Below the pieces are notes generated by a model that searched no databases, was not told the DNA's origin, and saw only the letters and a program-made list of their open reading frames with translations. Positions 14,655 to 24,081 of a stretch of DNA of 64,000 nucleotides are shown here, piece after piece. The position numbers and the translations under genes were made by a program. This stretch comes from Anaerolineales bacterium UBA6055 (GTDB lineage Bacteria; Chloroflexota; Anaerolineae; Aggregatilineales; Phototrophicaceae): contig DIYL01000018.1 in assembly GCA_002428985.1 (NCBI GenBank), forward strand, positions 1 through 64,000, read 5' to 3'. Position 1 is the stretch's first letter, and the number at the start of each line of letters is the position of its first letter.

Positions 14655-15542
14655 TCAAGCCCGTTTTATCAATAATGTGGCGAGGTCTTTTCCACGCTCA
14701 AAATGCGGATCGCCATCTCGTTTTTTGATAAATTCAAAATAGATTGTTCTTTCTTTGGAGAGTTGTAACAATCGCTTCCAATGATCTTGATATTTAACAG
14801 GATTAGGCGTGTTATTTTTCCAATTCTTTTTTACCCAACCCTCAATCCATTCATTCATACCTTTCGATAGGTATTCTTGTGCTGTGAAAACTGTGACTGC
14901 TTCGTTTGTTTCTAGATGTTCTAATGCTTGGATTGCGCCGATTAATACACCTTCTAGCTCGGTTGTCTTTGGTAAATAATCGCTTAGTTCTATGATATTG
15001 GCATCTTCGGTAATCACAGCCGACCATGCAGATGATTTTTTCTTGCCTGACACGGCTGTGGATAAGTAAATTTTGATTGGCGTATTGACAAGCATTTTGG
15101 GCTGATTTTGTGCTTGTGGCTTTTCTTTTGCGAGTTTGTTTTTCTCGGTAACTGCAAGCTTATCACAACGTTCGTTATAGGTGTGTCCAGCGTGTCCTTT
15201 AACAAACTGCCATTCGATTGTGTGTTGTTCTGCTATTTTGAAGAAGTCATTCCATAAGGATTTGTTTTTGTTGATTTTGAAGTTTTTTGAAACGGTATTG
15301 ATGACATATTTTGAGTCGGAGACGACTTTGATTGATGTCGGTTTACTGAGGGCTTTGATACCTTCGATGACAGCAGTTAGTTCCATACGATTGTTCGTTG
15401 TATTTTCTGCACCACCGCTAAAAATGGATTCTTTTAATATTTTGCCGTTATCGTCAGTTGCGACCAAAATAGCTGCCCATCCTCCGGGCTGATTATCTGC
15501 GTGGATGTCACATGCGCCATCGGTGTAGATTGTAATTTGCAT
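14655..15542 (-). CDS. RNase HI with a second, degenerate RNase H domain
   Basis: 295 residues, about twice the length of E. coli RnhA. The first domain (1-135) carries all catalytic residues: Asp8, Glu54 in NNRMEL, Asp76 in SDSKYV, His117 in KGHAGH and Asp127 in ERCDKLA. It should cleave RNA in RNA:DNA hybrids. After a Lys/Gln-rich linker (136-152), a second domain (about 155-293) repeats the order of elements. However, TDG becomes LST, SDSK becomes TAQE, and GHAGH becomes KRDGD, so it has lost at least two metal ligands and the His. It may bind hybrids without cutting. The ATG has AGGGAG upstream. Confidence 0.88.
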   Translation of the reverse strand: MQITIYTDGACDIHADNQPGGWAAILVATDDNGKILKESIFSGGAENTTNNRMELTAVIEGIKALSKPTSIKVVSDSKYVINTVSKNFKINKNKSLWNDFFKIAEQHTIEWQFVKGHAGHTYNERCDKLAVTEKNKLAKEKPQAQNQPKMLVNTPIKIYLSTAVSGKKKSSAWSAVITEDANIIELSDYLPKTTELEGVLIGAIQALEHLETNEAVTVFTAQEYLSKGMNEWIEGWVKKNWKNNTPNPVKYQDHWKRLLQLSKERTIYFEFIKKRDGDPHFERGKDLATLLIKRA

Positions 15543-15674
15543 TATGTCTCCCTAAAGTTATAGGTGATTGTAGTCTAGCATAGACATGCCCTAACCAAAC
15601 GGCTAGGTAAATATTTATGCTGTTTTCATGTAATGTCGTTATACTGCGCTTGTAGATAATCTAGGATAAATAAC

Positions 15675-16109
15675 ATGGTTGACGAAGAAATCTTACAACA
15701 AAAACGGTACAATGCCTTTATTAAAGTAATGCAGACTGTTGGTGGTGCAACATTAACTGGTTCTGTGCCGACCCCAACTTTAGAATTGGCAAAAGCGCTC
15801 AGTATTTCGATTGCTGATGCATGGATGTGCCTCGAGATTTATCGGTTCTATTTTGGTGAATCGCTATCCAAACAAAAATTTAGTGATTTACTCCAGAGCA
15901 CAGGCGTCATTGTACTCGGTGGTGGTTTGGCAGGGTATGTTGGAATACGTTTGGCACAAGCGATCTTAAGTGAAATCTTGGAAGCGATTCCGATTGCAAA
16001 TTCTATCATTACGGCGGTTGCTTTTGGTAGCTCGACATTTATTGTTGGCTTGGCATGGATGGCGATTGTCGAGCAAAATTATATTCAAAAGCAAGCTGAT
16101 GCTGATTAA
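15675..16109 (+). CDS. DUF697-like membrane-associated protein
   Basis: 144 residues. A helical N-terminal part is followed by a hydrophobic region (about 75-130) rich in Gly and small residues. The pattern LEAIPIANSIITAVAFGSSTFIVGLAWMAIVEQ resembles DUF697, often found near or fused to GTPases. Function is unknown. AGGA stands 8 bases before the ATG. Its last four bases overlap the end of the convergent MFS gene. Confidence 0.6.
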   Translation: MVDEEILQQKRYNAFIKVMQTVGGATLTGSVPTPTLELAKALSISIADAWMCLEIYRFYFGESLSKQKFSDLLQSTGVIVLGGGLAGYVGIRLAQAILSEILEAIPIANSIITAVAFGSSTFIVGLAWMAIVEQNYIQKQADAD

Positions 16110-17419
16110 GCGGTTTGCAAATCCATTTGTGCAGATGACAGTTGGCGGATGAGTCCCATGAGAATAAAGGCGAGTAGTCCGCCACCAATGCTAACCAACA
16201 AATAGCCACCAAATTCAAATAAGAAACCTGAGCTGAGCGTTCCTAGACCCGCAAAACCGGCAACCAACATATCGTTAAAGCCTTGTACACGATTCTTTTC
16301 GCGCCCACGGAGTGCATCAGCAAGCATAGATGATCCAGCGATATAACCAAAATTCCATCCCAACCCGAGCAAAAATAGTGCAAATACTAGATAGGGCAGT
16401 TGCGTAGACAGCGGTGCAATAATTGCTGAGGCAAGCAGTGTTAATGCACCAATCACCATCATTTGTACACGCCCATAACGATCAATGAGATAACCAGTGA
16501 GCGCGGATAACCCGAACATACCCAATGTATGCGCAGAGATGACAAGTGAAACTGAAGTATTGGCATGATCAGCTTGATGCATGTGCCATGGTGTGATTGT
16601 CATCAAAGTCACCATAACGGTCTGACTGATTAACATCGCTAGAATAGCCAGTTGTACATTTGGTAGACTCAATAATTCCCCAAGTGAACGTCCCATATCG
16701 CCATCATCAACTTTTTGTTTTTCTTCTGCACTTACATATTGCTGTGCAACAACTGATGGTTCCGGACGTAAGAAGGCAATTGTGATGATGACAGCGATTG
16801 CATACATGAAGGTCGCGATGACCCAAGGCCCAGAAGTCAGACCTTGATTAAAGTTCCCGATAGTCATTGTCGAAGCCACGAATTGTGTATTAGCAACAAA
16901 CAGGCTCGCTTCAGGGTTAACGCCAAATAGTCCAGCCAGTTGTGTGCCGGGTGCGACTAGTGCTGGACCTAGAACTGCTCCGATAGTTCCTGCAAATACG
17001 ATCCGTCCAATCATTCGGGCGCGAAGATCCTCAGGAAAGACTTCACCCGCAGCAAAACGACTCATATCTGCACCGGCACGCGCAACACCGAGTCCAGCTG
17101 AACTGAGTAACAACAATGGGAAAACGCCAAAATAAATTGAGGCAACTCCAATTAATGCGCTCAACATACCAAACGAATATGCCATCGCAAGGCCCATACG
17201 CCGCCCATAACGCCCCATGTATAGTCCAAACACATACGCCATGATGGATTGCGTAAATGTCATTGTTGTAGAAGGCAATCCTGTTGCTGTGTCTGATCCT
17301 GAGAGAATTCCTGCAGCAATCGCGTGCAACGTGAATACAGATATTTGTGCTGCTGAAAATAGACTCTGCGTGATAAACAGGGTATACAGCAGACGTTTGC
17401 TGGTGCGAAGATCGTGCAT
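16106..17419 (-). CDS. Major facilitator superfamily transporter
   Basis: 437 residues from the ATG at 17419, which has TTTGGAG 8 bases upstream; a longer TTG start at 17458 has no such site. About 12 hydrophobic helices are visible in two halves, with a cytoplasmic loop (about 215-245) containing VSAEEKQKVDDGDMG. GLYMGRYGRRMGLAMA after helix 2 and LIDRYGRVQMMVIG after helix 8 match the MFS loop motif (G-x3-D/G-R-x-G-R-R). It is an inner-membrane secondary transporter; pattern suggests an efflux-type member. The substrate is unknown and no regulator is adjacent. Confidence 0.82.
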   Translation of the reverse strand: MHDLRTSKRLLYTLFITQSLFSAAQISVFTLHAIAAGILSGSDTATGLPSTTMTFTQSIMAYVFGLYMGRYGRRMGLAMAYSFGMLSALIGVASIYFGVFPLLLLSSAGLGVARAGADMSRFAAGEVFPEDLRARMIGRIVFAGTIGAVLGPALVAPGTQLAGLFGVNPEASLFVANTQFVASTMTIGNFNQGLTSGPWVIATFMYAIAVIITIAFLRPEPSVVAQQYVSAEEKQKVDDGDMGRSLGELLSLPNVQLAILAMLISQTVMVTLMTITPWHMHQADHANTSVSLVISAHTLGMFGLSALTGYLIDRYGRVQMMVIGALTLLASAIIAPLSTQLPYLVFALFLLGLGWNFGYIAGSSMLADALRGREKNRVQGFNDMLVAGFAGLGTLSSGFLFEFGGYLLVSIGGGLLAFILMGLIRQLSSAQMDLQTA

Positions 17420-17458
17420 GGGTCGGACTCCAAATTTGCGTTGAAATGAACTTGCCAA

Positions 17459-17772
17459 CGATAAACCTAAATGCAGTGATTATCAACTACCAATACGAGT
17501 GGCGGAGTTTGTGCCACTGCTTTTACATATAGTGTCAGGCTCAATGACTTGCATAATAGGGTCTGTAGGTGATGATGGCGCAGTTGGCGCATGTCACAGG
17601 AAAATGATTTTTGTGCCATATGACTTGATTGCATACAGAATCCAAGGACATCGACGTATGTCTATAGTGTGTTGCAATTTGTCTATGAAAAGGTGACCAG
17701 ATGATCGCAGGTTGGGAAATTCTAACAGTTGTGTGTGATACACTAGGTATAGGCAACTGAGGAGTACGACAT
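17459..17772. other. Intergenic stretch between divergent MFS and Uma2 genes
   Basis: No gene is supported here; short frames on both strands lack RBS and composition. A 6-bp inverted repeat AGTGGC-GGAGTTTGT-GCCACT near 17500-17520 lies upstream of the MFS gene and could be an operator. GGAG before 17773 is the Uma2 ribosome binding site. Confidence 0.35.
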
Positions 17773-18351
17773 ATGTTAGAACAGCAAAAAATTGACCGTA
17801 TGGCGTTAAATGACTTTATGGTTCATTACGATGAACAGCCGTTTGAATTGATTGATGGGGAGATTTTAGTCATGACTCCGATGAAATACAAAAATAACGT
17901 AATTCAAAAGCGGATTTTTGCTAAATTCCTTGCATACGAACAATCGACACGGTATGGTGAAGTCTTTAGCGAAATGCCATTTGTGCTTGAAGATACAACG
18001 GATTGGTTAAAGGGATCACGTGTACCCGGTGTGATGTACTATCAAGCGAGTCGGTTGGAGCAATATCGAGATGAAACAGAGGATTATGAAGAAAAGCCGA
18101 TGATCCTCGTACCTGACATTGTTGTTGAAATTATCTCGCTGACGGATGCATATTCTGATATCGAGCGTAAAGCAGAACTTTATCTCCAAGATGGTGCGAA
18201 GATCATCTGGATTGTTGACCCGAAACGCAAAACTGTGAAAGAATATACGCCTCAGAATTCTGATGGTAGAACCAAACGTGCCGATGATGTGCTATCCGGT
18301 GGTGGTGTTGCTGAGGAATTTGGACTGAATATAGGTGAAATTTTCAGCTAG
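17773..18351 (+). CDS. Uma2-family PD-(D/E)XK nuclease-like protein
   Basis: 192 residues of the Uma2 (DUF820) family, restriction-endonuclease fold. The core is visible: FELIDGEIL near 24-32, then PDIVVEI with Asp115 and Glu119, then DIERKAELYLQDGAKIIWIVDP with Lys133. These give the D-x3-E...K set needed for metal-dependent cleavage. The family is often in many copies in Chloroflexota and cyanobacteria and its role is not settled. GGAG precedes the ATG by 8 bases. It ends 4 bases into the convergent downstream gene. Confidence 0.82.
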   Translation: MLEQQKIDRMALNDFMVHYDEQPFELIDGEILVMTPMKYKNNVIQKRIFAKFLAYEQSTRYGEVFSEMPFVLEDTTDWLKGSRVPGVMYYQASRLEQYRDETEDYEEKPMILVPDIVVEIISLTDAYSDIERKAELYLQDGAKIIWIVDPKRKTVKEYTPQNSDGRTKRADDVLSGGGVAEEFGLNIGEIFS

Positions 18352-19067
18352 GAAGATTCACTTTCTAATTCAATCCATTCTGTAAATTTACTGAATAAGT
18401 GTGTTGTTTTTCCCATGTCTCCATTGTAACCCCAGTATGATCCTGTAAATGTTTTATAAAGGCCAATACGATTGAGACGACTCAATTTATCAGTTGTGAC
18501 TTCCTTTGAGAAATTATGCTGTTTTTGGATTTTTTCAAGATACTCATCCCAATATTCAGGTAGTTTCAGTTTTTTGTCTTTATTATTAGTTTCTGTTTGA
18601 CCTACGTTTGGCTCAAACTCATTAAGTGTCTGAATGAGGGATAGTTCTGTCAAAGATAATGTATCCAAAATTTGAACAAACTCTTCGAATTCATCGCTTG
18701 CCAGTTTGTTTTGACTAATTCCGTATTTTAGGATTCTTGCAAAATATCTGATTTTTTCTCGACTATATGTGTTCACTACTGCGCGATAGATAATGACAAA
18801 CGAGTGTATAAATTCTTCACTTTGAATCATCTCTTCTGTTAATTCAATTTCACCTTTTTCAAGCTCATCAAGCATAGCTTGAAAACGTTCTTGCTGAATT
18901 CTCGTAACAGACTTGTCTATTATATCTTTGCCGACACTAAGGTGAGGAACAATTACTGTTGATGCAGTGAGTAAGAGTGAAGTAATTGGGTGTGATGCAA
19001 CTTTTTCTATTTTACTTGGTTGATTGTCTTTTTTTGAGATTGATCTAGTCTCTAGATAGTTTTCTAT
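18348..19067 (-). CDS. Probable membrane protein with non-standard (AUA) or lost start codon
   Basis: The first standard start in this frame is ATG at 18875 (175 residues), but the frame is open much further upstream, to an in-frame stop at 19073-19071. The added 64 codons look coding: a polar stretch, then a hydrophobic helix with SLLLTASTVIVPHL. No ATG, GTG or TTG occurs in this part. The first plausible codon is ATA at 19067, with AGG six bases upstream at Shine-Dalgarno spacing. Starting there gives 239 residues. The C-terminal part is helical and charged, with EEFIHSFVIIYRAVVNTYSREKIRYFARIL typical of an unnamed family of bacterial hypothetical proteins. Function unknown; AT-rich. Confidence 0.55.
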   Translation of the reverse strand: MENYLETRSISKKDNQPSKIEKVASHPITSLLLTASTVIVPHLSVGKDIIDKSVTRIQQERFQAMLDELEKGEIELTEEMIQSEEFIHSFVIIYRAVVNTYSREKIRYFARILKYGISQNKLASDEFEEFVQILDTLSLTELSLIQTLNEFEPNVGQTETNNKDKKLKLPEYWDEYLEKIQKQHNFSKEVTTDKLSRLNRIGLYKTFTGSYWGYNGDMGKTTHLFSKFTEWIELESESS

Positions 19068-19116
19068 ATTTTACCTATTTGTTGTGTTCAAATATCCCCA
19101 GTAATTAGGGGGAATA

Positions 19117-19140
19117 GAAAAACGCGCCGAATTGGACGCG
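19117..19140 (-). terminator. Intrinsic terminator of aconitase gene
   Basis: On the minus strand CGCG-T-CC, loop AATTC, GG-CGCG forms a stem with a one-base bulge, followed by TTTTTC. It lies about 92 bases beyond the aconitase stop and just before the next minus-strand gene. Confidence 0.7.
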
Positions 19141-19231
19141 CTTCTCTGCAATTTGTATATCATTTGATGTTGTGACTACTATAGCTGAGCGACACATAGG
19201 TCGCTCCCTACAGCATTTATTGGATAGGTTG

Positions 19232-21937
19232 TTATTCCGCTAGGAAGTTACGCAGGACGGTGTGCAAGATACCACCGTTGCGATAGTATTCAACTTCCAC
19301 AGGGGAATCGAGGCGAACAGTCACATCGAATGTGGTCACTTTGCCGTCTGCATCGGTTGCGGTAACGGTCAAGGTGTCAAGTGGTTGAACATCATCAGTG
19401 ACAGGAATATCGAAGGTTTCGTGTCCGGTTAGACCGAGTGAGTCGTAGGATTCGCCATCTTTGAAGGTCAATGGCAAGACACCCATCATCACAAGGTTAC
19501 TGCGGTGGATACGTTCGATACTTTCGGCAATGACAGCTTTGACACCGAGGAGTAATGTTCCTTTTGCAGCCCAGTCACGGGATGATCCCATACCGTAATC
19601 TTTACCTGCGAGAACGATCAATGATGTGCCATCATCTTGATATTTTAGGGATGCTTCATAGATGCTAGTTTCTTCCATGGTTGGCAAGTAATAGGTTACG
19701 CCACCCTCACTGCCAGGTACGAGTTTGTTACGTAGACGTACGTTTGCGAAAGTGCCGCGTGTCATGATGCGGTCATTACCACGGCGTGATCCGAAGCTGT
19801 TGAAATATTGTGGTGCAACATCTTTTTCTTGCAAGAATTTACCAGCTGGACCATTAATCGCAATAGCACCTGCTGGCGAGATGTGATCGGTTGTGACTGA
19901 ATCTCCACCTTTGACGAGGACGCGTGTGTTTTCGATGCTGGTGATTGGAGCAGGTTCTGCTGCAAGATCAACGAAGAATGGTGGTTCTTGAATGTAGGTG
20001 CTGGCATCATCCCATTCGTAGACAGGTTCATCCGTGCTTGGGATTTCATTCCACTGCGGGTTACCGTCATAGACGTTACCGTATTGTTCAATGAACATAC
20101 TCGCATCAAGGCTGTTTTGAACGGTATCAACAATTTCTTGTTGGGTAGGCCAAATATCTTTCAGATACACATCGTTGCCATCTTTATCTTGCCCGATAGG
20201 CTCGTTGTTGATGTCAATATCAACTGTGCCTGCGAGTGCATATGCAACAACTAAAGGTGGTGATGCAAGGAAATTCGCACGGATATCGGGACCGATACGT
20301 CCACCAAAGTTACGATTACCACTAAGGACAGATGCCGCTACGAGGTCACCTTCGTTAATTGCATTAACGACAGGTTCTGGCAACGGACCAGAGTTACCAA
20401 TACAAGTTGTACAACCATAACCAACGGTGTGGAAACCAAGTGCTTCTAGATGAGGTGTGAGTCCTGCTTTATCAAGATATTCGGTAACAACTTTAGATCC
20501 GGGTGCAAGACTTGTTTTGACATATGCTTTGCGATTGAGTCCAAGTTCGTTGGCTTTCTTCGCGACGAGACCTGCTGCCACCATAACTGATGGGTTACTG
20601 GTGTTGGTGCAAGAGGTAATTGCAGCAATAACAACTGAACCATGTGTGAGTTCTGCACTGTCGCCGTTATTTTTGTATGTTCCGGTTGCACCTAATTGTT
20701 CTTCTGGTAATTCAAAGCCTTGTGGCCCAAGTGGGGCAGTCAGAGTTTGATTGAAGACTGGTTTAAGGTCTTTGACGAGAATGCGATCTTGTGGGCGCAA
20801 TGGACCCGCAACACTTGGTTCAACGGTGCTGAGGTCAAGTTCGAGCGTGTCGTTGTATTCAGGGTCATCCATACTATCAGTACGGAATAGACCTTGCTCT
20901 TTCGCATAACGCTCAACCAAAGTTACTTGGTCTTCATCACGTCCAGTACGGCGTAGATAGCTGAGAACTTCGTCATCAACAGGGAAGAAGCCCATAGTCG
21001 CGCCATATTCTGGTGCCATGTTGGCGATGGTCGCACGGTCAGGGAGTGTCATGTTGCTGAGGCCGGGGCCGTAGAATTCGACAAATTTCCCGACGACACC
21101 TTTTTCACGAAGCATCTGTGTGACGATGAGAACGAGATCAGTTGCGGTTGCGCCCTCTGGTAACTGTCCGGTGAGTTTGAAACCTATAACTTCTGGCATG
21201 AGCATATAAATTGGTTGACCAAGCATAGCAGCTTCTGCTTCAATACCACCAACACCCCAACCAAGGATGCCTAAACCGTTAATCATGGTGGTGTGGCTAT
21301 CTGTACCAACTAAGGAATCTGGTAATGCGACTTTGCCTTCACCATTTGGATCATCATAAAGCTGGACGACTTTACCCAAGTATTCCAGGTTGACTTGATG
21401 AACGATGCCAGTTGCAGGTGGGACAACTTTGAAGCTATCAAACGCTTTTTGACCCCAGTGCAAGAATTCATAGCGTTCGCGGTTGCGGACGAATTCCATT
21501 TCAGCATTGCGCAAAATCGCGTCTGATGTGCCGAATACATCAACTTGTACCGAGTGATCGATAACAAGGTCTACAGGGACTTGTGGGTTAATTTTTTGTG
21601 GATCACCACCCATACGTGCCATTGCACTACGAAGTGCCGCAAGATCCACGAGAGATGGTACACCTGTGAAGTCTTGTAGGATGACGCGGGCTGGACTGAA
21701 TGGGATTTCGACTGGATTGTGGTTGTTAGCATCCCACGATGCTAGATTGTGGACATCTTTTTCTTGGAAGTGATGACCATCTTGGTTGCGCAGGGCGTTT
21801 TCAAGAAGGATCTTGATGCTGAATGGGAGTTTGTCTACGTGACCGATCCCTTGTTCAATCAGCTTACTCAAACGGTAAATGACAGCTTCACCATTGCCTG
21901 TGTCAAATGTACCGCGTGCGCCGAAATTGTCGCTCAT
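19232..21937 (-). CDS. acnA: Aconitate hydratase
   Basis: 901 residues, the AcnA/IRP1 type. It interconverts citrate and isocitrate with a [4Fe-4S] cluster. Cluster cysteines appear in AAITSCTNTSNPSVMVAAGL and in GYGCTTCIGNSGPL. The substrate-binding DSHTTMINGLGILGWGVGGIEAE, the GSRRGNDRIMTRGTFAN segment and the swivel-domain DYGMGSSRDWAAKG are all intact. Length and domain order match bacterial AcnA, and AAGGAAAAG stands before the ATG. It is monocistronic, with its own terminator, and complements citrate synthase and KorAB elsewhere in the window. Confidence 0.95.
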   Translation of the reverse strand: MSDNFGARGTFDTGNGEAVIYRLSKLIEQGIGHVDKLPFSIKILLENALRNQDGHHFQEKDVHNLASWDANNHNPVEIPFSPARVILQDFTGVPSLVDLAALRSAMARMGGDPQKINPQVPVDLVIDHSVQVDVFGTSDAILRNAEMEFVRNRERYEFLHWGQKAFDSFKVVPPATGIVHQVNLEYLGKVVQLYDDPNGEGKVALPDSLVGTDSHTTMINGLGILGWGVGGIEAEAAMLGQPIYMLMPEVIGFKLTGQLPEGATATDLVLIVTQMLREKGVVGKFVEFYGPGLSNMTLPDRATIANMAPEYGATMGFFPVDDEVLSYLRRTGRDEDQVTLVERYAKEQGLFRTDSMDDPEYNDTLELDLSTVEPSVAGPLRPQDRILVKDLKPVFNQTLTAPLGPQGFELPEEQLGATGTYKNNGDSAELTHGSVVIAAITSCTNTSNPSVMVAAGLVAKKANELGLNRKAYVKTSLAPGSKVVTEYLDKAGLTPHLEALGFHTVGYGCTTCIGNSGPLPEPVVNAINEGDLVAASVLSGNRNFGGRIGPDIRANFLASPPLVVAYALAGTVDIDINNEPIGQDKDGNDVYLKDIWPTQQEIVDTVQNSLDASMFIEQYGNVYDGNPQWNEIPSTDEPVYEWDDASTYIQEPPFFVDLAAEPAPITSIENTRVLVKGGDSVTTDHISPAGAIAINGPAGKFLQEKDVAPQYFNSFGSRRGNDRIMTRGTFANVRLRNKLVPGSEGGVTYYLPTMEETSIYEASLKYQDDGTSLIVLAGKDYGMGSSRDWAAKGTLLLGVKAVIAESIERIHRSNLVMMGVLPLTFKDGESYDSLGLTGHETFDIPVTDDVQPLDTLTVTATDADGKVTTFDVTVRLDSPVEVEYYRNGGILHTVLRNFLAE

Positions 21938-21963
21938 AGGCTTTTCCTTTTGTGATTATGTAG

Positions 21964-21983
21964 GGATTGTGACAGGCACAACC
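21964..21983. promoter_or_regulatory. Inverted repeat in the aconitase leader
   Basis: TTGTG-ACAGG-CACAA with flanking GG/CC pairs lies about 27-46 bases upstream of the acnA start. It could be an operator or a leader hairpin. TTGTGC and TAATCA on the minus strand, 17 bases apart, overlap it as a weak promoter-like pair. Confidence 0.35.
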
Positions 21984-22170
21984 CGACTGCGGATAGTAGA
22001 TTGAGTTAAGTGGTAACTTACTTGACGTTTAATTTAGATTATATTTTACCAAATGCTCGGTTAAATTGTTAAGGTGCATTGATGGTATCCATAATTATCA
22101 TCTTATTTTGGATGCAACCGTCTGTAAAACACTGTATCATGGATATTGTGAGAAAATAGTGGAGAGAGCC

Positions 22171-23988
22171 ATGCCCAAGCAAAAACCGGATATTAATCAG
22201 TTGGATAAACGTAGCAAACATGCTATGTATAACATGATGCGTCAGTTACAGGAGCATGTACGCTCGAATATTCCTGCAATGATTGCTCAACGATCACTCA
22301 CATCATTTACGTTAAGTGAAGAAGAAACTCCGCTACAAGCTCGCGAACAGGTATTGGTTGTTGTTTATCCGCAAGACCCGTTTATTGGTGAGCCGGAAGT
22401 CCGGCGTATGAGTGTGAACGATGTTCGTGCAGGGCTGATTAATGGGCGTGTTCGGATTGACGACAGCCGTGGTGAAGGGGCACAACCTGACGAAAATGGG
22501 AATTATATGTATTTGCCCGGTTCGATAGAATTTGATCAGGTGAATGCGTTTTATTATACGACGTTTACGTTGCGTATGTATGAACGCTACGCACGACGGT
22601 CGATTCCATGGTCTTTTCCAGCATCTCGTATTCGGATTGATCCACATGCTGGTACGAGTGCGAATGCTTTTTATGATGAGCAAGAACAAATGCTTGGTTT
22701 TCACTCATTTATGTTCGGTGACGAAGAACATAGTACCGCACAGAGTGCCGATATTGTGAGTCATGAAGCGGCTCATGCAATCTTAGATGGCATTCGTGAT
22801 TTATATAACGAATCGTTTGGGTTGGGAACACGTGCCTTTCATGAGAGTTTTGGCGATATAACAACTGTGCTAGTGGCGTTGCATGATGACTCTCTTGTTC
22901 GCCGTTTATTAAAGTGGACAAATGGCAATTTACGAATGACAACATTTGTGTCTGAAGTTGCAGAACGCCTTGTACAACTGGTGCAAGATGGTGATGATTA
23001 TCTTGCGGAACATACCTTGTATTTGCGTAACGCCTTCAATCAATTTAAACATGTTGAATTTGACGAGTTACCGTTTTCTTCTGCAAATCCACTTGATCTA
23101 TCACGACAAGAACATAGTTATTCACGGCTCTTTTCGGGTGCATTCTACGATGTATTGGTAGGCATCTATGAGTCTATGAAAGATGATGGTCTGCCTGAAT
23201 ATGTCGCTATCTATAATGCACGTGATGCCGTGGGGCGTTTGGTTATGACTGCTATTGAGTCGGGTCCCGTCGGCGAATTGACATTTGGAGATATAGCAAA
23301 GGCATTTCTAAATGCGGATGACGTGATATTTAAAGGCAAACATACAACAGTCATCAAAGATGTTTTTGCTGAACGTGGTATTTTGTCGTCTGAAGATGCT
23401 GAAAATCACTTGACTTACATTCGGAATCTGCCAGATGTTAAATTGCCCGCGTCTATCAACTCTTGGTTAGCGTCTGCGCAGTTTCTAGAGAATGAAATAC
23501 TACCTGCGCTTGAGTTATCTGTTGACGGCGAGTTAACACCTTTATCTACACATCGTAATTCTGATGGTAACGTGTTCATGACATATTTCTCATCGAGGAG
23601 TATTCGGTTATATGGGGACGAGTATGACAAATTCAAGGGTACACGATTGGATATAATGGGTGGACTGACACTGATGTTTGATAAAACGGATCATCTACGT
23701 AGCGTTTGCTATCGTCCTGTTACTGATGAAGATGTAAGACAAATCCGCATTTTGATTGCTGAAATGATTGAGGCAGGATCAATCGTAGACCAACTTTATA
23801 TTCGTAGTCAGGAAACATTGTATCAAAAGATGCCACAAGGATTATTCATTCCAGATTCTCTGCCGGGCAAACTCGACGGGACTGAATATAAGCTCGTGAA
23901 ATACCCAGTTATTTTTGATGAAGTGCCAGAAGATGCTCCTGAATTTGAAGATTATCTCAATAAATGGCACAAAAAGAAAAATTCATGA
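22171..23988 (+). CDS. Thermolysin-like (gluzincin) metallopeptidase family protein
   Basis: 605 residues from the ATG at 22171, which has GGAGAG 6 bases upstream; an earlier in-frame start at 22066 lacks one. A zinc motif HEAAHAILDGI is followed by FHESFGDI, where Glu would be the third zinc ligand, as in thermolysin's NEGxSD. This places it among gluzincins (M4-like). There is no signal peptide: the N-terminus is MPKQKPDINQLDKRSKHAMY. It may therefore act in the cytoplasm or leave by another route. The C-terminal about 200 residues have no recognised motif. It is flanked by acnA (divergent) and a DsbA-like gene. Confidence 0.72.
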   Translation: MPKQKPDINQLDKRSKHAMYNMMRQLQEHVRSNIPAMIAQRSLTSFTLSEEETPLQAREQVLVVVYPQDPFIGEPEVRRMSVNDVRAGLINGRVRIDDSRGEGAQPDENGNYMYLPGSIEFDQVNAFYYTTFTLRMYERYARRSIPWSFPASRIRIDPHAGTSANAFYDEQEQMLGFHSFMFGDEEHSTAQSADIVSHEAAHAILDGIRDLYNESFGLGTRAFHESFGDITTVLVALHDDSLVRRLLKWTNGNLRMTTFVSEVAERLVQLVQDGDDYLAEHTLYLRNAFNQFKHVEFDELPFSSANPLDLSRQEHSYSRLFSGAFYDVLVGIYESMKDDGLPEYVAIYNARDAVGRLVMTAIESGPVGELTFGDIAKAFLNADDVIFKGKHTTVIKDVFAERGILSSEDAENHLTYIRNLPDVKLPASINSWLASAQFLENEILPALELSVDGELTPLSTHRNSDGNVFMTYFSSRSIRLYGDEYDKFKGTRLDIMGGLTLMFDKTDHLRSVCYRPVTDEDVRQIRILIAEMIEAGSIVDQLYIRSQETLYQKMPQGLFIPDSLPGKLDGTEYKLVKYPVIFDEVPEDAPEFEDYLNKWHKKKNS

Positions 23989-24081
23989 AAAAGTAAGCTT
24001 TTACGTTTTACATTTAGTTGACTGTAGAGTAGACTTTTGGCATTTAGACTATTTGTTGACATCATTAGAGGATAAATTAAC

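Noticed and set aside
17499..17696. Small + strand frame upstream of the Uma2 gene
   Set aside because: No RBS and no family pattern; it lies in the divergent promoter region.
22066..22170. Extended start of the HExxH protein
   Set aside because: No Shine-Dalgarno before 22066, whereas GGAGAG lies before ATG 22171 and the extension is Cys/His-rich and unlike coding sequence.
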